Part shown: piece by piece, positions 1 through 9,714 of the stretch
Position numbering within the stretch: position 1 is the first letter of the stretch
How the letters are laid out: each line of letters begins with the position of its first letter
Assembly (NCBI GenBank): GCA_963575745.1
Contig: CAUYUJ010021159.1
Coordinates: 676,927 to 723,466 of the forward strand
DNA length: 46,540 bases
Direction of reading: 5' to 3'
Origin: Prorocentrum cordatum
Lineage: Eukaryota; Sar; Dinophyceae; Prorocentrales; Prorocentraceae
Position numbers and translations under genes: made by a program
Notes under the pieces: model-generated
Database searches by the model: none
Told to the model about the DNA's origin: nothing
The model's input: the letters and a program-made list of their open reading frames with translations, nothing else

Positions 1-375
1 AGGGAGGAGGAGGAGGAGGAGGAGGAGGAGGAGAGGAGGAGGAGGAGGAGGAGGAGGAAGGAGGAGGAGGAAGAGGAGGAGGATGAGGAGGAGGAGGAGG
101 AGGGAGGAGGAGGAGGAGGAGGAGGGATGTGGTGCTGGAGGCAGGAGGAGCAGGAGGGAGCAGGAAGAGAAGGAGGGAGGAGGTGGAGGAGGAAGAGGAA
201 AGCCAAGGCACAAGGAGGATGAGGAGGAGGAGCAGGAGGAGGAAGCAGGAGGAGTGAGCGTGAGGAGGAGCAGGAGGAGGGAGGGGGAGGGGGAGGAGGA
301 GGAGGAGGAGGAGGAGGAGGAGGAGGAGGGAGGAGGAGGAAAGGAGGAGGAGGAGGATACGGAGGAGGATCGGTA
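1..375. repeat. (GGA)n polypurine tract
   Basis: Almost uninterrupted GGA/GGAGG repeats on the + strand with rare T or C. Open frames across it encode only Arg/Glu/Gly runs and are not credible genes. A complementary TCC tract follows about 100 bp downstream. Confidence 0.95.
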
Positions 376-479
376 GGGAGCGGCCTCGCTGCAGGCAGAA
401 GCGGGCTCTGGCCGAAACGGGCAGCGGGGGGGGGGGGCGGAGGATGCCCGTCCCGTTCACAGGAGGGTACCCAGGAGGA

Positions 480-720
480 GTGGAACACTCCTCCTCCTCT
501 TCCCTTCTTCTTCTTCTTCTTCGTCTCCTCCTCCTCCTCCTCCTCCTCCTCCTCCTCCTCCTCCTCCTCCTCCCCCTCCGCATCCTTCTCCTCCTCCCTC
601 TCCTCTTCCTCCCTCTTTCTCCCCTCGAGATCCCTTTCCTCCCTTTCCTCCTCCGCCTCCACCTGTTCCTCCACCTCCTCCTTCCTCTCCGCTTCCTCCT
701 CATTATCCTCCATATTCCCC
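480..720. repeat. (TCC)n polypyrimidine tract
   Basis: TCC/CTT-rich tract, the reverse complement in kind of the tract at 1-375. The ~100 bp between them holds a G9 run and no gene. Confidence 0.9.
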
Positions 721-734
721 CTTCTTCTGCAAGG

Positions 735-905
735 TTCATATGCAATTCCACCCTCATTTCGGCGCGCCTCTCACACGGCTCGTGGCCCCATAGGGGGCTC
801 CGCCGAAAGCCTTAGTGACAGGGTTCGCGTGAAATTCCACCGTCATTTCGGCGCACCCCTCACACGGTTCGTGGTCTAGGGAGCTCCACCGAAGGCCGCG
901 GCCAG
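735..905 (-). repeat. 90-bp satellite, about two units
   Basis: Two diverged units of the family that also forms the arrays at 11.1-12.1, 14.3-15.5 and 17.1-18.1 kb. Read on the minus strand each unit contains the core TTCGGYGGAGCYCC, then a GGCCACGARCCGTGTGAG-like segment, then GCGCCGAAATGA. Confidence 0.85.
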
Positions 906-1057
906 GGTCTGGGGCTTTTCAAGGAGGAGGGGGGACCGTAACCAAAATTAGTCACGGTGGGGGGCAGGGAGGTCAGGTGCTTTTCCGCGGGATGGGTGAC
1001 CATTTGATTGCTGGGGCTAGTGTTGCTGTCGTTCCTCCTTGCGCACAGGCTACTCGG

Positions 1058-1142
1058 AGTTCGCGCGCCCCCCATCATTCGTCTCATCTCCCTCGCGGTG
1101 CTCGCAGCTGCATGTGGTTGGGTCCTTCGCCAGGCTAGTTTT
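1058..1142 (-). repeat. Dispersed leader element, copy 1
   Basis: Minus-strand segment matching 5795-5860, 14286-14325 and 16850-16925. Shared core: CTGGCGAAGGACCCAACC followed by ACATGCAG, a (G/A)(T/C)GCGAG-like step and ACCGCGAGG. A 90-bp satellite lies downstream on the same strand. The remaining DNA between 906 and 1400 shows no gene. Confidence 0.7.
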
Positions 1143-1404
1143 TCCACGGTCCCAGGACGCGGCCCGCGGCCTCGGATGCCGAAAACGCGAAAACGCAAAA
1201 CGAAACATCCAAAGAAAAAACACACACCTCCCAGGGGCTGCCACCTCGGGCCCCCCTTCTGCTCACCAGAACAGGGCGGATGAGAGGGAGCACGAGGGAG
1301 GAGGTTGGCCGAGCGCGCGATGCAAGAGAGGGGGAGAGGGGGCGGGGAGGAGGGACAGGAAGAGGGGAGAGAGAAGGGAGAAGGGCGGCGGGAGGATGGC
1401 GAGG

Positions 1405-2530
1405 ATGCTTGTGTCTACCTGTGTCTGTTTGTGCCCCTTTGCGTCTGCTTGTGTCTGCGTGTGTCTGTGTGTGTCTGCTTGTGTCTGTTTGTGTCTGCTT
1501 GATCTGCTTGTGTCTGCTTGTGTCTGCTTGTGGCTGCATGTGTCTGCGTGTGTCTGCTAATGTCTGCTTGTGTCTCATTGTGTCGCTTTGCGTCTGCTTC
1601 TGTCTGCATGTGTCTGCTTGTGTATGTGTTTGTCTGCTCGTGTCTGCTTGTGTCTCGTTGTGTCTCTTTGCGTCTGCTTGTGTCTGCTTGTGTCTGCTTG
1701 TGTCTCGTTTTGTCTCTTTGTGTCTGTTTGTGTTGCCTTGTGTCTGCTTGTGTCTGCTTTTGTCTCGTTGTGTCTCTTTGCGTCTGCTTGTGTCTGCTCA
1801 TGTCTGCTTGTGTCTCGTTGTGTCTCTTTGTGTCCGTTTGTGGTTCCTTGTGTCTGCTTGTGTCTGCTTGTGCCTCGTTGTGTCTCTTTGCATCTGCTTC
1901 TGTCTGCGTGTGTCTGCTTGTGTCTGCTTGTGTCTCATTTTGTCTCGGTGTGTCTCTTTGCGTTTGCTTCTGTCTGCGTGTGTCTGATTGTGTCTGTTTT
2001 GTCTGTTTGTGTCTGCTCGTGTCTGCGTGTGTCTCTTTGTGTCTCGTTGCGCCTGCTTGTGTCTGCTTGTGTCTGCTTGTGTCTCGTTTTGTCTCTTTGT
2101 GTCTGGTTGTGTCTGTTTATGCCTCAGTGTGTCTGCTTGTGTCTGCTTGTGTCTGCTCGTGTCTCGTTGTGTCTCAATGTGTCTGCTTGTGTCTGCTTGT
2201 GTCTGCTTGTGTCTCGTTTTGTCCCTTTGTGTCTGCTTGTGTCGGTTTATGTCTCAGTGTGTCTGCTTGTGTCTGCTTCTGTCTGCGTGTGTCTCGTTGT
2301 GTCTCAGTGTGTCTGCTTGTGTCTGCTTGTGTCTCGTTTTGTCTCCTTGTGTCTGCTTTGTCTGCTTGTGTCTCAGTGTGTCTGCTTGTGTCTGATTTTG
2401 TCTGCTTATGTCTCGTTTGTCTCTTTGTGTCTGCGTGTGTCTGTTTGTGTCTGCTTGTGTCTGCTTGTGTCTGTTTGTATAGTATCGTGTCTGCTTGTGT
2501 CTGCTAGTGCCTGAGCGTGTCTGGACATGC
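1405..2530 (+). repeat. 1.1-kb tandem decamer array
   Basis: More than 100 copies of TGTCTGCTTG and variants such as TGTCTCGTTG and TGTCTCTTTG. Because the unit is 10 bp, all three forward frames stay open and give Cys/Leu/Val-rich pseudo-proteins that I do not count as genes. Confidence 0.95.
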
Positions 2531-3180
2531 CTGCTTTATGTTTTGTCTGCTGTGTCCGTTGCCCCCCCCCCCACCTGCGCGCGCCGCTGTTTACGCCCGC
2601 GCGCCGCCGCGCGCGCCCGTCGCAACAGGGACCGGTGTCCTCGCAACAGGGATCGGAAGTCTTGGGCACATTGCTCTATGGCGAGGGCACCTGGTTACTG
2701 GTCTAAGCGCGTCGGGCCGAGTCGGGCCTTCACGCGAAGGCATTATGGCCTGGCGTCGGGAAATCAGGTTACGGCCTTAGCAGTGGGGTTCGGGTTTTTG
2801 GGGCAAGGTCCCGAGGTTGGCGCAGACATCGCGTCTTCGACTAAGGGTTTAAGGGCGAGGATGCTGGGTTTAGGGCCATGTGGTGTAGAGTCTCAGGGTG
2901 AGGCCTTAGGCCCTAGGGGTACGGTTTCAATGACGTTGTTGGGGTCCCAGGGGCAAGGCCTTAGCGCTCACTGGCCCCCGAGCAAAGACCTCCCCCTTTT
3001 GTTCGGGTAGCGCGGGCCCCCCCCCCCCTCCTGGCCGCTCCCGTCCGCTTCTGGACCAAATGCTCGTGGGCCCTTTCTGAGCAAGTGTTCCTTGGATCGC
3101 CCGTGCCCCGCAGATGCCCCGCCCGCGTCGGCGGGGCGGGGGGGCGTTGCGCACGGGGCGAAAATGCGACGCGCAAGGGT
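2531..3180. other. Spacer without recognised genes
   Basis: Mixed-composition DNA with a short poly-C run near 2565 and poly-C near 3020. Nothing I can assign; the open frames are short and not protein-like. Confidence 0.6.
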
Positions 3181-3184
3181 AGAA

Positions 3185-3695
3185 AGGGCGAGAAACGAGA
3201 CATCTGAAAGGAATGGGGAGATACAAATCGAGACAAACGGAGACACTGCGAGACAAACGGAGACAACGGAGACAACGGTGAGACACGCCATCGGAAGCAC
3301 AACGGAGACACAACAGCGACAAATGAGACAAAGTGAGACAAAGTGAGACACACGGAGACAAATGAGACACAAATGAGACACAAATGAGACAAATGAGACA
3401 CAAATGAGACATGAGTCGTGTCTCATTCGTGTCTCATTTGTCTCCGTTTGTCTCGCGATGTCTCAGTTTGTCTCTTTGTGTCTCGTTGTGTCTCTCTTTG
3501 TCTCCGTTGTGTCTCTCTTTGTCTCCGTTGTGTCTCACTTTGTCTCTGTTGTGTCGCCGTCAGATGTCTCGTTGTCTCGGGTTCCCTCCCGTTGCGCCAT
3601 TGTTTCTCAGTGTGTCTCCGTGTGTCTCTGTTTGTCTCACTTTGTCTCAGTTTGTCTCATTTGTCTCAGTTTTGTCTCATTTGGCGTGTCTCATT
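3185..3695. repeat. Giant imperfect inverted repeat, GAGACA arm against TGTCTC arm
   Basis: From about 3185 to 3413 the strand is built of GAGACA/AATGAGACAC words. From about 3417 to 3690 it is built of their reverse complement, TGTCTC/GTGTCTCATT. The switch occurs around ATGAGTCGTG near 3410-3420, so each arm of roughly 230-270 bp can pair with the other. Confidence 0.9.
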
Positions 3696-4045
3696 GTTGC
3701 TGTCGTGCCTGCGGGCGCGTTGCCTTTGCGTGCGCGCGGTCGTCTCATTGTCCCATCGCGCATGACCCCCCTTGCGTTTCCCGAGCGCCACGATCGTTTC
3801 GGCCGCGCCGCGCGCAGCTCGAACGCCAGATTCCGAGTATCTGCGCGCCCGTGCGCGCGCCAGCACCCAGGAATTTGAGCAGGCCGATGTCATGCTCCTT
3901 CTCGGCGTAGCCACGTCCCGCCAGTAGTTTACGCTGCGCAAGGTCGCCTGGCTCCTGTGGCGCGCTGACTTGGGCGCCCCTTGGGCCCGCCCCTTCTGGG
4001 CCCGCCGCCGCGCATCCCTCCCTGTCGTTCAGCGCTCGAGCACAC
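3696..4045. other. Spacer without recognised genes
   Basis: Unique GC-rich DNA. Open frames on both strands are low-complexity; no homology recognised. Confidence 0.5.
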
Positions 4046-4047
4046 AC

Positions 4048-4091
<44 letters not shown>

Positions 4092-4111
4092 CTCTCTCTC
4101 TCCCTCGGGTG

Positions 4112-4148
<37 letters not shown>
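4046..4148. repeat. Compound (TA)n / (TC)n microsatellite
   Basis: About 40 bp of alternating TA followed by CT dinucleotides to 4148. The mirror arrangement (TC then TA) occurs at 10838-10932. Confidence 0.95.
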
Positions 4149-4151
<3 letters not shown>

Positions 4152-4434
4152 CGGGCAGGAGGACCCCCCCGCCGTTCCCCTGCCCCCCCCCCCCCCCCTC
4201 CCCCCCCACACCCCGCCCCCTCAATCCCGCAGCGCCACGTCAGTGTCCGCGGTGGCCACGCCGACGACACGCGCGAGGTCGGCCTGCGCAAATTCTTGTG
4301 TGAGTGCGCAGTGCTGTCGCTGCAGTTCCTCCCCCCTTTCTGCCTGTTTTTTCCAGCTGCACCTCCCACATCTCCGCGCCGCTCCACCTTTCCGAGCATA
4401 ACTTGCAGATTCCTTGCGTAATTGACTTGTACCC

Positions 4435-5290
4435 CTTGCTAGCGCTAGTTTCCCCTCAGCACTGCTGCAAACTCATTGCCTCGCATGTTTATTGCGTGAA
4501 ACCCAGCAAAACCCGACCGCTGATACGAAATCCTTATAGTATGTTCTGCCATGTGATGCTACTTCATGTTACCCCACTCTGCTCTACAATACTCTGTCTA
4601 ACTTCCTAATTCCCGACAGTTCCCAGCGCAGCCTTACATTTTTATGTTGGTGCATGGGCAGCCACTCGCATCTGCGCGTTTCCTTACATGACCATGCAAT
4701 GCTCGAAGAATATTGACATTACTTAGCGATGTGCGGCATTAGCGCCAGCTTCCTTTCAGCATTGCTGCTAGCCCAGCGGTCAACACGTATCTCGCGTGAA
4801 ACCCCGTGAAACCATGTCGCCGATGCGAATACTTAAGATTACGTTCTGCAACTGGGCGCTACGTTATGTTATTTCACGTTACCGAACCTCCCGCTAACGT
4901 ACTTCGCATTTCCCAGCCGCGCCCGACTTTACTCAGCACGACGCATCGTTTTTTATTAGAACGCATGCGCAACCCCGCATGCGTGCGCCTTATCTCACCG
5001 CGCTTCCCTCTTCTCTACCAATACTAGCGAAACCCCCCCGCCGTTGCGACTACCTTGCGTTTTGGTTTGCATGTGTGCGATGCGTTCTGTTACCCGATTA
5101 TTCTCTACATTACTATAATTTACTCCACGTTTTCCTACTGCGCCAGAGTTTACTCCGCACCGCCCGCTCGGTTTCATCGGAACGCGTGCGGCCCCACAGA
5201 TCTGCGCATTACTTTACCTTGTCGCATGCTTCTCTAAGGGTCCTTGCTGAACTGAGCGATGCTCCTTGCCAGTGTTTCGTCCCCCTCAAT
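4435..5290. repeat. Three diverged tandem copies of a ~300-bp AT-richer repeat
   Basis: Words recur at about 300-bp spacing: AGCGCTAGTTTCC (4441) against AGCGCCAGCTTCC (4741), then TTGCGTGAAACCC against CTCGCGTGAAACCCC, and GTTCTGCCATG against GTTCTGCAACT. A third, weaker copy begins near 5030 (CTAGCGAAACCCC). The stretch is less GC-rich than its surroundings and carries no credible ORF. Confidence 0.75.
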
Positions 5291-5790
5291 ATTTAGCGCA
5301 CTCTAACCCTCTGCAGGCGCAGCGCTTGCAGCCCCGTGCAACTCCTGCCGCCTATCTGAACGGCCGCGCCCGCGGGGCCAGGGCGCTGCCCTATCGGCGC
5401 CCGCAGGCGGCAGCGGTGATGATGGCGATGGGCCGAGGGGGGGGGAGGGACGGAGCGTGGAGGATGAAGGCGGGGAGGAGGATGAGGAGGAGGAGGAGGA
5501 AGGGGAGGAAGAGGAGGAGGAGGAGCAGGAGGATGAGGAGGAGTTTAGGAGCCACCCCTCGGACGTTGGTTTGTTTTTCAAAATTTCGGCCCCAGTGCCT
5601 AAGGTTCGCCTGTTGTTCGGCCCCTGGGTCCACCGAGCACTTCTTCGGGAACCGACCAAGTGGAACATGCCAAATATTGAAAAACTGCTCTCCTCCTCGG
5701 GCAGCCGCGTCGGGCCTTCCCCATCGGCCTCCCCCCCGCCCCTCTCGGGCCACCCTCAAGAAGGAACTCCAGGACTTCAGCAAATCAATG
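5291..5790. other. Spacer with short GGA tract
   Basis: Contains a GGA/GAG tract at about 5470-5545. No gene identified; frames through it are shadows of the tract. Confidence 0.5.
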
Positions 5791-5792
5791 CA

Positions 5793-5895
5793 AAATGTCA
5801 TGCCGAATGATCTAACCACATGCAGGTGTGAGTACCACAAGGCAGGAGTGACGACTGAAGGTGGGCCCCCTATGGGGCCAAAACGCGTGTGAGGG
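5793..5895 (+). repeat. Leader element, copy 2, with one partial 90-bp satellite unit
   Basis: Carries the ATGATCTAACCACATGCAG core followed by GTGTGAGTACC. It runs directly into GGGCCCCCTATGGGGCC and GTGTGAGGGGTGTGCCGA, which is the 90-bp satellite core. Confidence 0.7.
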
Positions 5896-6090
5896 GTGTG
5901 CCGATGTGCATGCTTCCCGACATCCGCCAACGTATCCAAGAAATGCTACGGTTGGACGCGGGGCTGCACCCGCTCCGTCGGCAGCTGGACGCTTCATGCT
6001 TATGATGCTGCGGCCCCGACAGCTCGGGAGTTCGGGAGTTCGGGAGCCCTTTGCTCAACATGGGTTGAGCGAAAACGGGTACGGTGGCAG

Positions 6091-6290
6091 TATGTGACGA
6101 ACGAACAACACAGACCCATACCCATATGGGGGGTCGTTGGGAGGAGAACTGGCTATGGGTATGGGTGCGGGTTGTCGGACCCTGGGGAACGCTCCCTTTC
6201 GAGCGAGTGCCCCCATCTGGCAACACGCACCCATAGCCCTCTCCGAACCCCCTACGGGTATGGGTGTGTGTGTTGTTGGTTCGTCAGTAT
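6091..6290. mobile_element. Foldback (MITE-like) element
   Basis: Two long inverted arms, about 6091-6178 and 6218-6290, around a ~40-bp centre. The left arm begins TATGTGACGAACGAACAACA and contains ACCCATACCCATA. The right arm contains GGGTATGGGTGTG and ends GTTGTTGGTTCGTCAGTATG, the reverse complement apart from a few mismatches. It encodes no protein. A non-autonomous TIR element is my inference; no target-site duplication was established. Confidence 0.65.
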
Positions 6291-6364
6291 GCGGGTCCGT
6301 CGTGGGGCTCTCTTGAGAATGCTTGGGGCAGTCTTGGGACCTCTTGCGTCGCAGCCATTTCTGA

Positions 6365-6741
6365 TGTTGATACTGCTGAGGATCATGGTGATGAGGATGA
6401 CGATGCTCATGACGATGATGATGACGGTGTTGATGATGTTGATGCTGATGATGACGGTGGTTGCGATGATGATTATGATGTTGATGCTGATGGTGGGGAT
6501 GGTATGCCTTCTGATGATGATGGTGGTAATGATGATGCTGCTCATGCTGCTGATGATGGTGATGCTGCTGCTGATGACGATGATGCCGATGGTGATGGTG
6601 ATGGTGGTGATGTTGATGTTGATGATGCTCATGGTGATGATTATGACGATGATGATGATGGTGGTGGTGATGATGACGACGGAGATGGTGATGATGGCGA
6701 TGTTGGTGGTGATGATGATGATGATGCTCCTAATGATGATG

Positions 6742-6773
<32 letters not shown>

Positions 6774-6817
6774 GACGATGATGGTGATGCTGATGCTGAT
6801 GATGATGCTGATACTGC

Positions 6818-6849
<32 letters not shown>

Positions 6850-6896
6850 GTGATGCTGGTGATGGATGGTGGTGCTGGCGGTGGTTGTGATGGTGG

Positions 6897-6935
<39 letters not shown>

Positions 6936-7121
6936 ACGAACGGTGGCGATGATGAGTGGTGGTAAGGGTGGCGTGTAAGAGCGGACTGGGGGGAGTGCGC
7001 GGATGGTGATGCGGATGCGGATGGGGATGTTGATGAGGATGGGGGGTGAGGATGACCATGAGGATGATCATGGTGATGAGTGTGATGCTGACGATGAGGA
7101 TTGCGATGATGGTGGCGATGC

Positions 7122-7159
<38 letters not shown>

Positions 7160-7698
7160 GTGCTGATGATCACGATGCTGATACCGATGATGATGATGCT
7201 GAGGATGGTGATGCGGATGATGATGCTCATGATGATGATGATGATGATGATGATGCTGATGATGATGATGATGATGATGACGGTGGTGATGATGCAGATG
7301 CTGATGATGACGGTGGTGATGATGATGATGATGGTGGTGGGGATGTTATTCTTGATGATGATGATGATGCTGATGCTGGTCCTGCTGCTGCTGCTGATGG
7401 TGGTGCTGCTGCTGGTGACGGTGATGGTGATGGTTGTGGTGCTGATGTTGATGATGATGATGATGGTGATGATGACGATGATGATGGTGGTGGTGATGAT
7501 GATGATGACGGTGATGGTGATGATGATGATGATGATGATGCTGATGATGATGATGATGATGATGCTGATGCTGATGATGATGCTGATATTGTGATGATCA
7601 AAGTTTGACGATGATGATGATGAGTATGATGATGATGATGATGATGATGCTGATGATGATGATGATGCTGATGATGATGATGATGATGATGATGATGC

Positions 7699-7735
<37 letters not shown>

Positions 7736-7745
7736 GATGAAGGCA
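6365..7745. repeat. (GAT)n trinucleotide tracts with an internal (GT)n
   Basis: GAT/GATGATGCT repeats at 6365-6890 and 7000-7740, split by about 100 bp that include a pure GT run at 6899-6931. The decorated sequences TGGTGGTGATGATGGGTGG and GTAAGAACGGACTGG recur after each block (6955 and 7800), so the whole ~850-bp module looks duplicated. The Asp, Met or Ser runs are not genes. Confidence 0.93.
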
Positions 7746-8353
7746 TAGAGGTGATGGCGGTGGTGGTGATGGTGGAGCGTGTGTGCGTGTAAGGACGGAC
7801 GGTGGTGATGATGGGTGGTGGTGAGAGTGGCGTGTAAGAACGGACTGGGGGGAGTGCGCGCTCGAGGCAGGGCACCGCGCCAGCGCCGGGACGCGGCTGC
7901 ATGCAGCTTCCCCTCATCATCCTCCAGTCGCCTCCCTCTCCTCTTGTACTCTCATTGTTCCGCATTCCCCTCCTCTTCGTCCCTCCTCCCCCCCCCTCGG
8001 CCCCTCCCCCCGTTGCGTCGCTTCTCCTTGTCGCACTCTTCCTGTCGATTCCTTGCTCCTCAAGGATGGGCGGGCAGAAAGGGCGCCGCTAGGGCGGTTG
8101 CGGGCGGGCGACGGGGAGGGAGGGGGGACGTGGGGGAGGGGGGAATGAGGGAGGACATGAGAAGGAGCGGGAGGAGGAATGAGGAAGGTGAGGCTTGAAG
8201 AAATGGAAATGCGGAATGAGGAAGGAGGCAGGGGAGGGAGGACGTAGGGACGCGGATGATTGAGGAAAGGGCGGGCTGAATTGCTGGAGGGCCTGATAAA
8301 AGAAGGGAATTGGGGGGATGGAGGACGTAGGACGGATGGAAGGGGGGGCTGAC
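7746..8353. other. Spacer, G/A-rich, no gene recognised
   Basis: TC-rich near 7900-8060, then GGA/GGGA-rich to about 8350 on the + strand. It could include the 3' untranslated part of the minus-strand gene that starts above 8354; no end signal was recognised. Confidence 0.4.
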
Positions 8354-8520
8354 TGTGCGGAGAACGGCCGCTGCAATGTCACTGCCGCAGTTGCAGTCCG
8401 CCAAATGACGGCGAACGACCCGCTGCTCTTGTGCGCGGGCCTCCATCGCGAGACGGTTCTCTCCGTCTGCGACCGTGCAGCGTAGCCACTTGCGTTTGAA
8501 AAGTTGCCTCAAGCTCGGGC
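8354..8520 (-). CDS. Most 3' exon recognised of an unidentified spliced gene (exon xii)
   Basis: The minus-strand frame reads PSLRQLFKRKWLRCTVADG, then continues through ENRLAMEARAQEQRVVRRHL and ADCNCGSD. It is basic, of balanced composition and unlike the simple-repeat frames around it. It lies in the same frame as the exon above but is separated from it by an in-frame TGA at 8522-8524. A 48-nt GTGAGG...CTGAG intron (8521-8568) would remove that stop and keep phase. The lower boundary (a GTCAGC candidate donor) is uncertain. No family recognised. Confidence 0.45.
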
Positions 8521-8568
8521 CTCAGCCCTCACGGAGGGTGGCGCCGTCGCCTGCCCCCCAGCCCTCAC

Positions 8569-9088
8569 GGAGTGTGTCGCCGTCGTGCTGCGGGTCGTTC
8601 TTGCCCGTCAAGCGGCGGCGCTTGGCCAGCTGCGAATCATGGGCGGTCGAGGCGTCGTCGCCGCTCTCAGCCTCGGCGTCGGTCTTGACGCCGCCATCGT
8701 CCAAGATCTCCTCCAGCCCCTTCTTGACGTCGAAGGTCGCTGCCTGCTCGGGCTGCTCGGCCTCGCCCTCGGACTCCTCGGCCTGGCCATCGGACTCCTC
8801 GGCTGGAGCCATCTCCGCGCCCGCGGGGTTGCCTGAGCCGTTGGGCTCCTCGGCGGCGGGTTCCTCATCCTTGTCACGGTCATCGCCTGCGACAGCCGCT
8901 TGGTGCATTTGCTCAGCCACCTTGTTGGCCAGGTGGACACAGGCCTCGAGGAGGGGGTACGGCTTCAGCTCCACGTCGGGTGGCAGGCACTTCGAGTCCG
9001 AGCGCCTGCTCCACTTCTGCGCGCGCTTCTTGTGGACCCAGACCTCCCACCCGAGGTACGGCAACTTCGGCCTCGCGTAGATGCCGAC
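8569..9088 (-). CDS. Exon xi of the unidentified gene: basic start, acidic middle
   Basis: After a CCTCCGAG acceptor the frame opens as VGIYARPKLPYLGWEVWVHK, continues through CLPPDVELKPYPLLEACVHL (a probable helix), then becomes strongly acidic (EEPAAEEPNGSGNP, EESDGQAEESEGEAEQ). It ends near a basic KRRRLTGKN motif that could be a nuclear-localisation signal (inference). Length 520 nt, phase 0 to phase 1. If the short intron below is not real, the protein ends at the TGA at 8522-8524. No domain family recognised. Confidence 0.5.
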
Positions 9089-9109
9089 CTCGGAGGCGGA
9101 GGGGGTTCA

Positions 9110-9560
9110 GAGCGGGGCCCGAAACCACTTGGGGCCGTCTCGGGGCTCTCTCGGAACCAGCTCGAGGCCCGTTCGGGCCCTTCGGGGTTCCAAGACGACC
9201 CCAAGAGGGCCCCTCGGGGCTCTCTTGGGAGCATCTTGGGGATCTCCTGGGCACGCTGGGCAGGCGTACCTTAAGCGTTCCTTAAAGTACGCCTGGTCTG
9301 TGCCATCGTGGGGCCATCTTGGGAACGCTTGGGGCAGTCTCGGGGCCCCTGCGGGCTCTCTGGTGGGCATCGTGTGGTTTTCTTGGGAGCCTCGTGGGGC
9401 TCTCTTGGGAACGCTGGTCAGGCGCGCCTTTCGCGTTCCTTAAAGGACGCCTGACTTGGGTCATATTGGGGGGGTCTAGAGCGGCCATCTTGGGGGCCAG
9501 GACAGCCCCATAAAGGGGCCCACGACGGCCCTGGGGCTCATGAGGGCCTTCGTGGATCCG
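9110..9560. repeat. ~160-bp intronic repeats carrying small palindromes
   Basis: CTTGGGAACGCT, GGGGCTCTCTTGGGA and similar words recur. Two short palindromes, about 9262-9292 (GGCGTACCTTAAG... to ...GTACGCC) and 9420-9451 (GGCGCGCC... to ...GGACGCC), lie about 158 bp apart. This is the intron between exons x and xi of the minus-strand gene. Confidence 0.6.
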
Positions 9561-9714
9561 CAGGTTGAGCCCCCCCAAGGCTTCAAGGTGGCCAACAATT
9601 TAACAAACATGGTTGGGAATGCAAGTTTGATGTGCTGATGTAAATCGCGTGGGCCATCTTGGGGGCTTCTTGGTGCCTTCTCCTGGGGCTCTTGGACCCC
9701 CTGAAAGCTGTGGC

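Noticed and set aside
83-376. Arg/Glu-rich ORF in the GGA tract
   Set aside because: Trinucleotide repeats without stops produce such frames by chance; same for the Leu, Ser, Met, Asp and His-rich frames at 0.4-0.8, 6.2-7.9, 12.6-14.3, 18.3-18.8, 19.8-22.4 and 37.4-39.7 kb.
1280-2507. Cys/Leu/Val-rich proteins of up to 329 codons
   Set aside because: All three forward frames of the decamer array are open and equivalent, so length is not evidence of coding.
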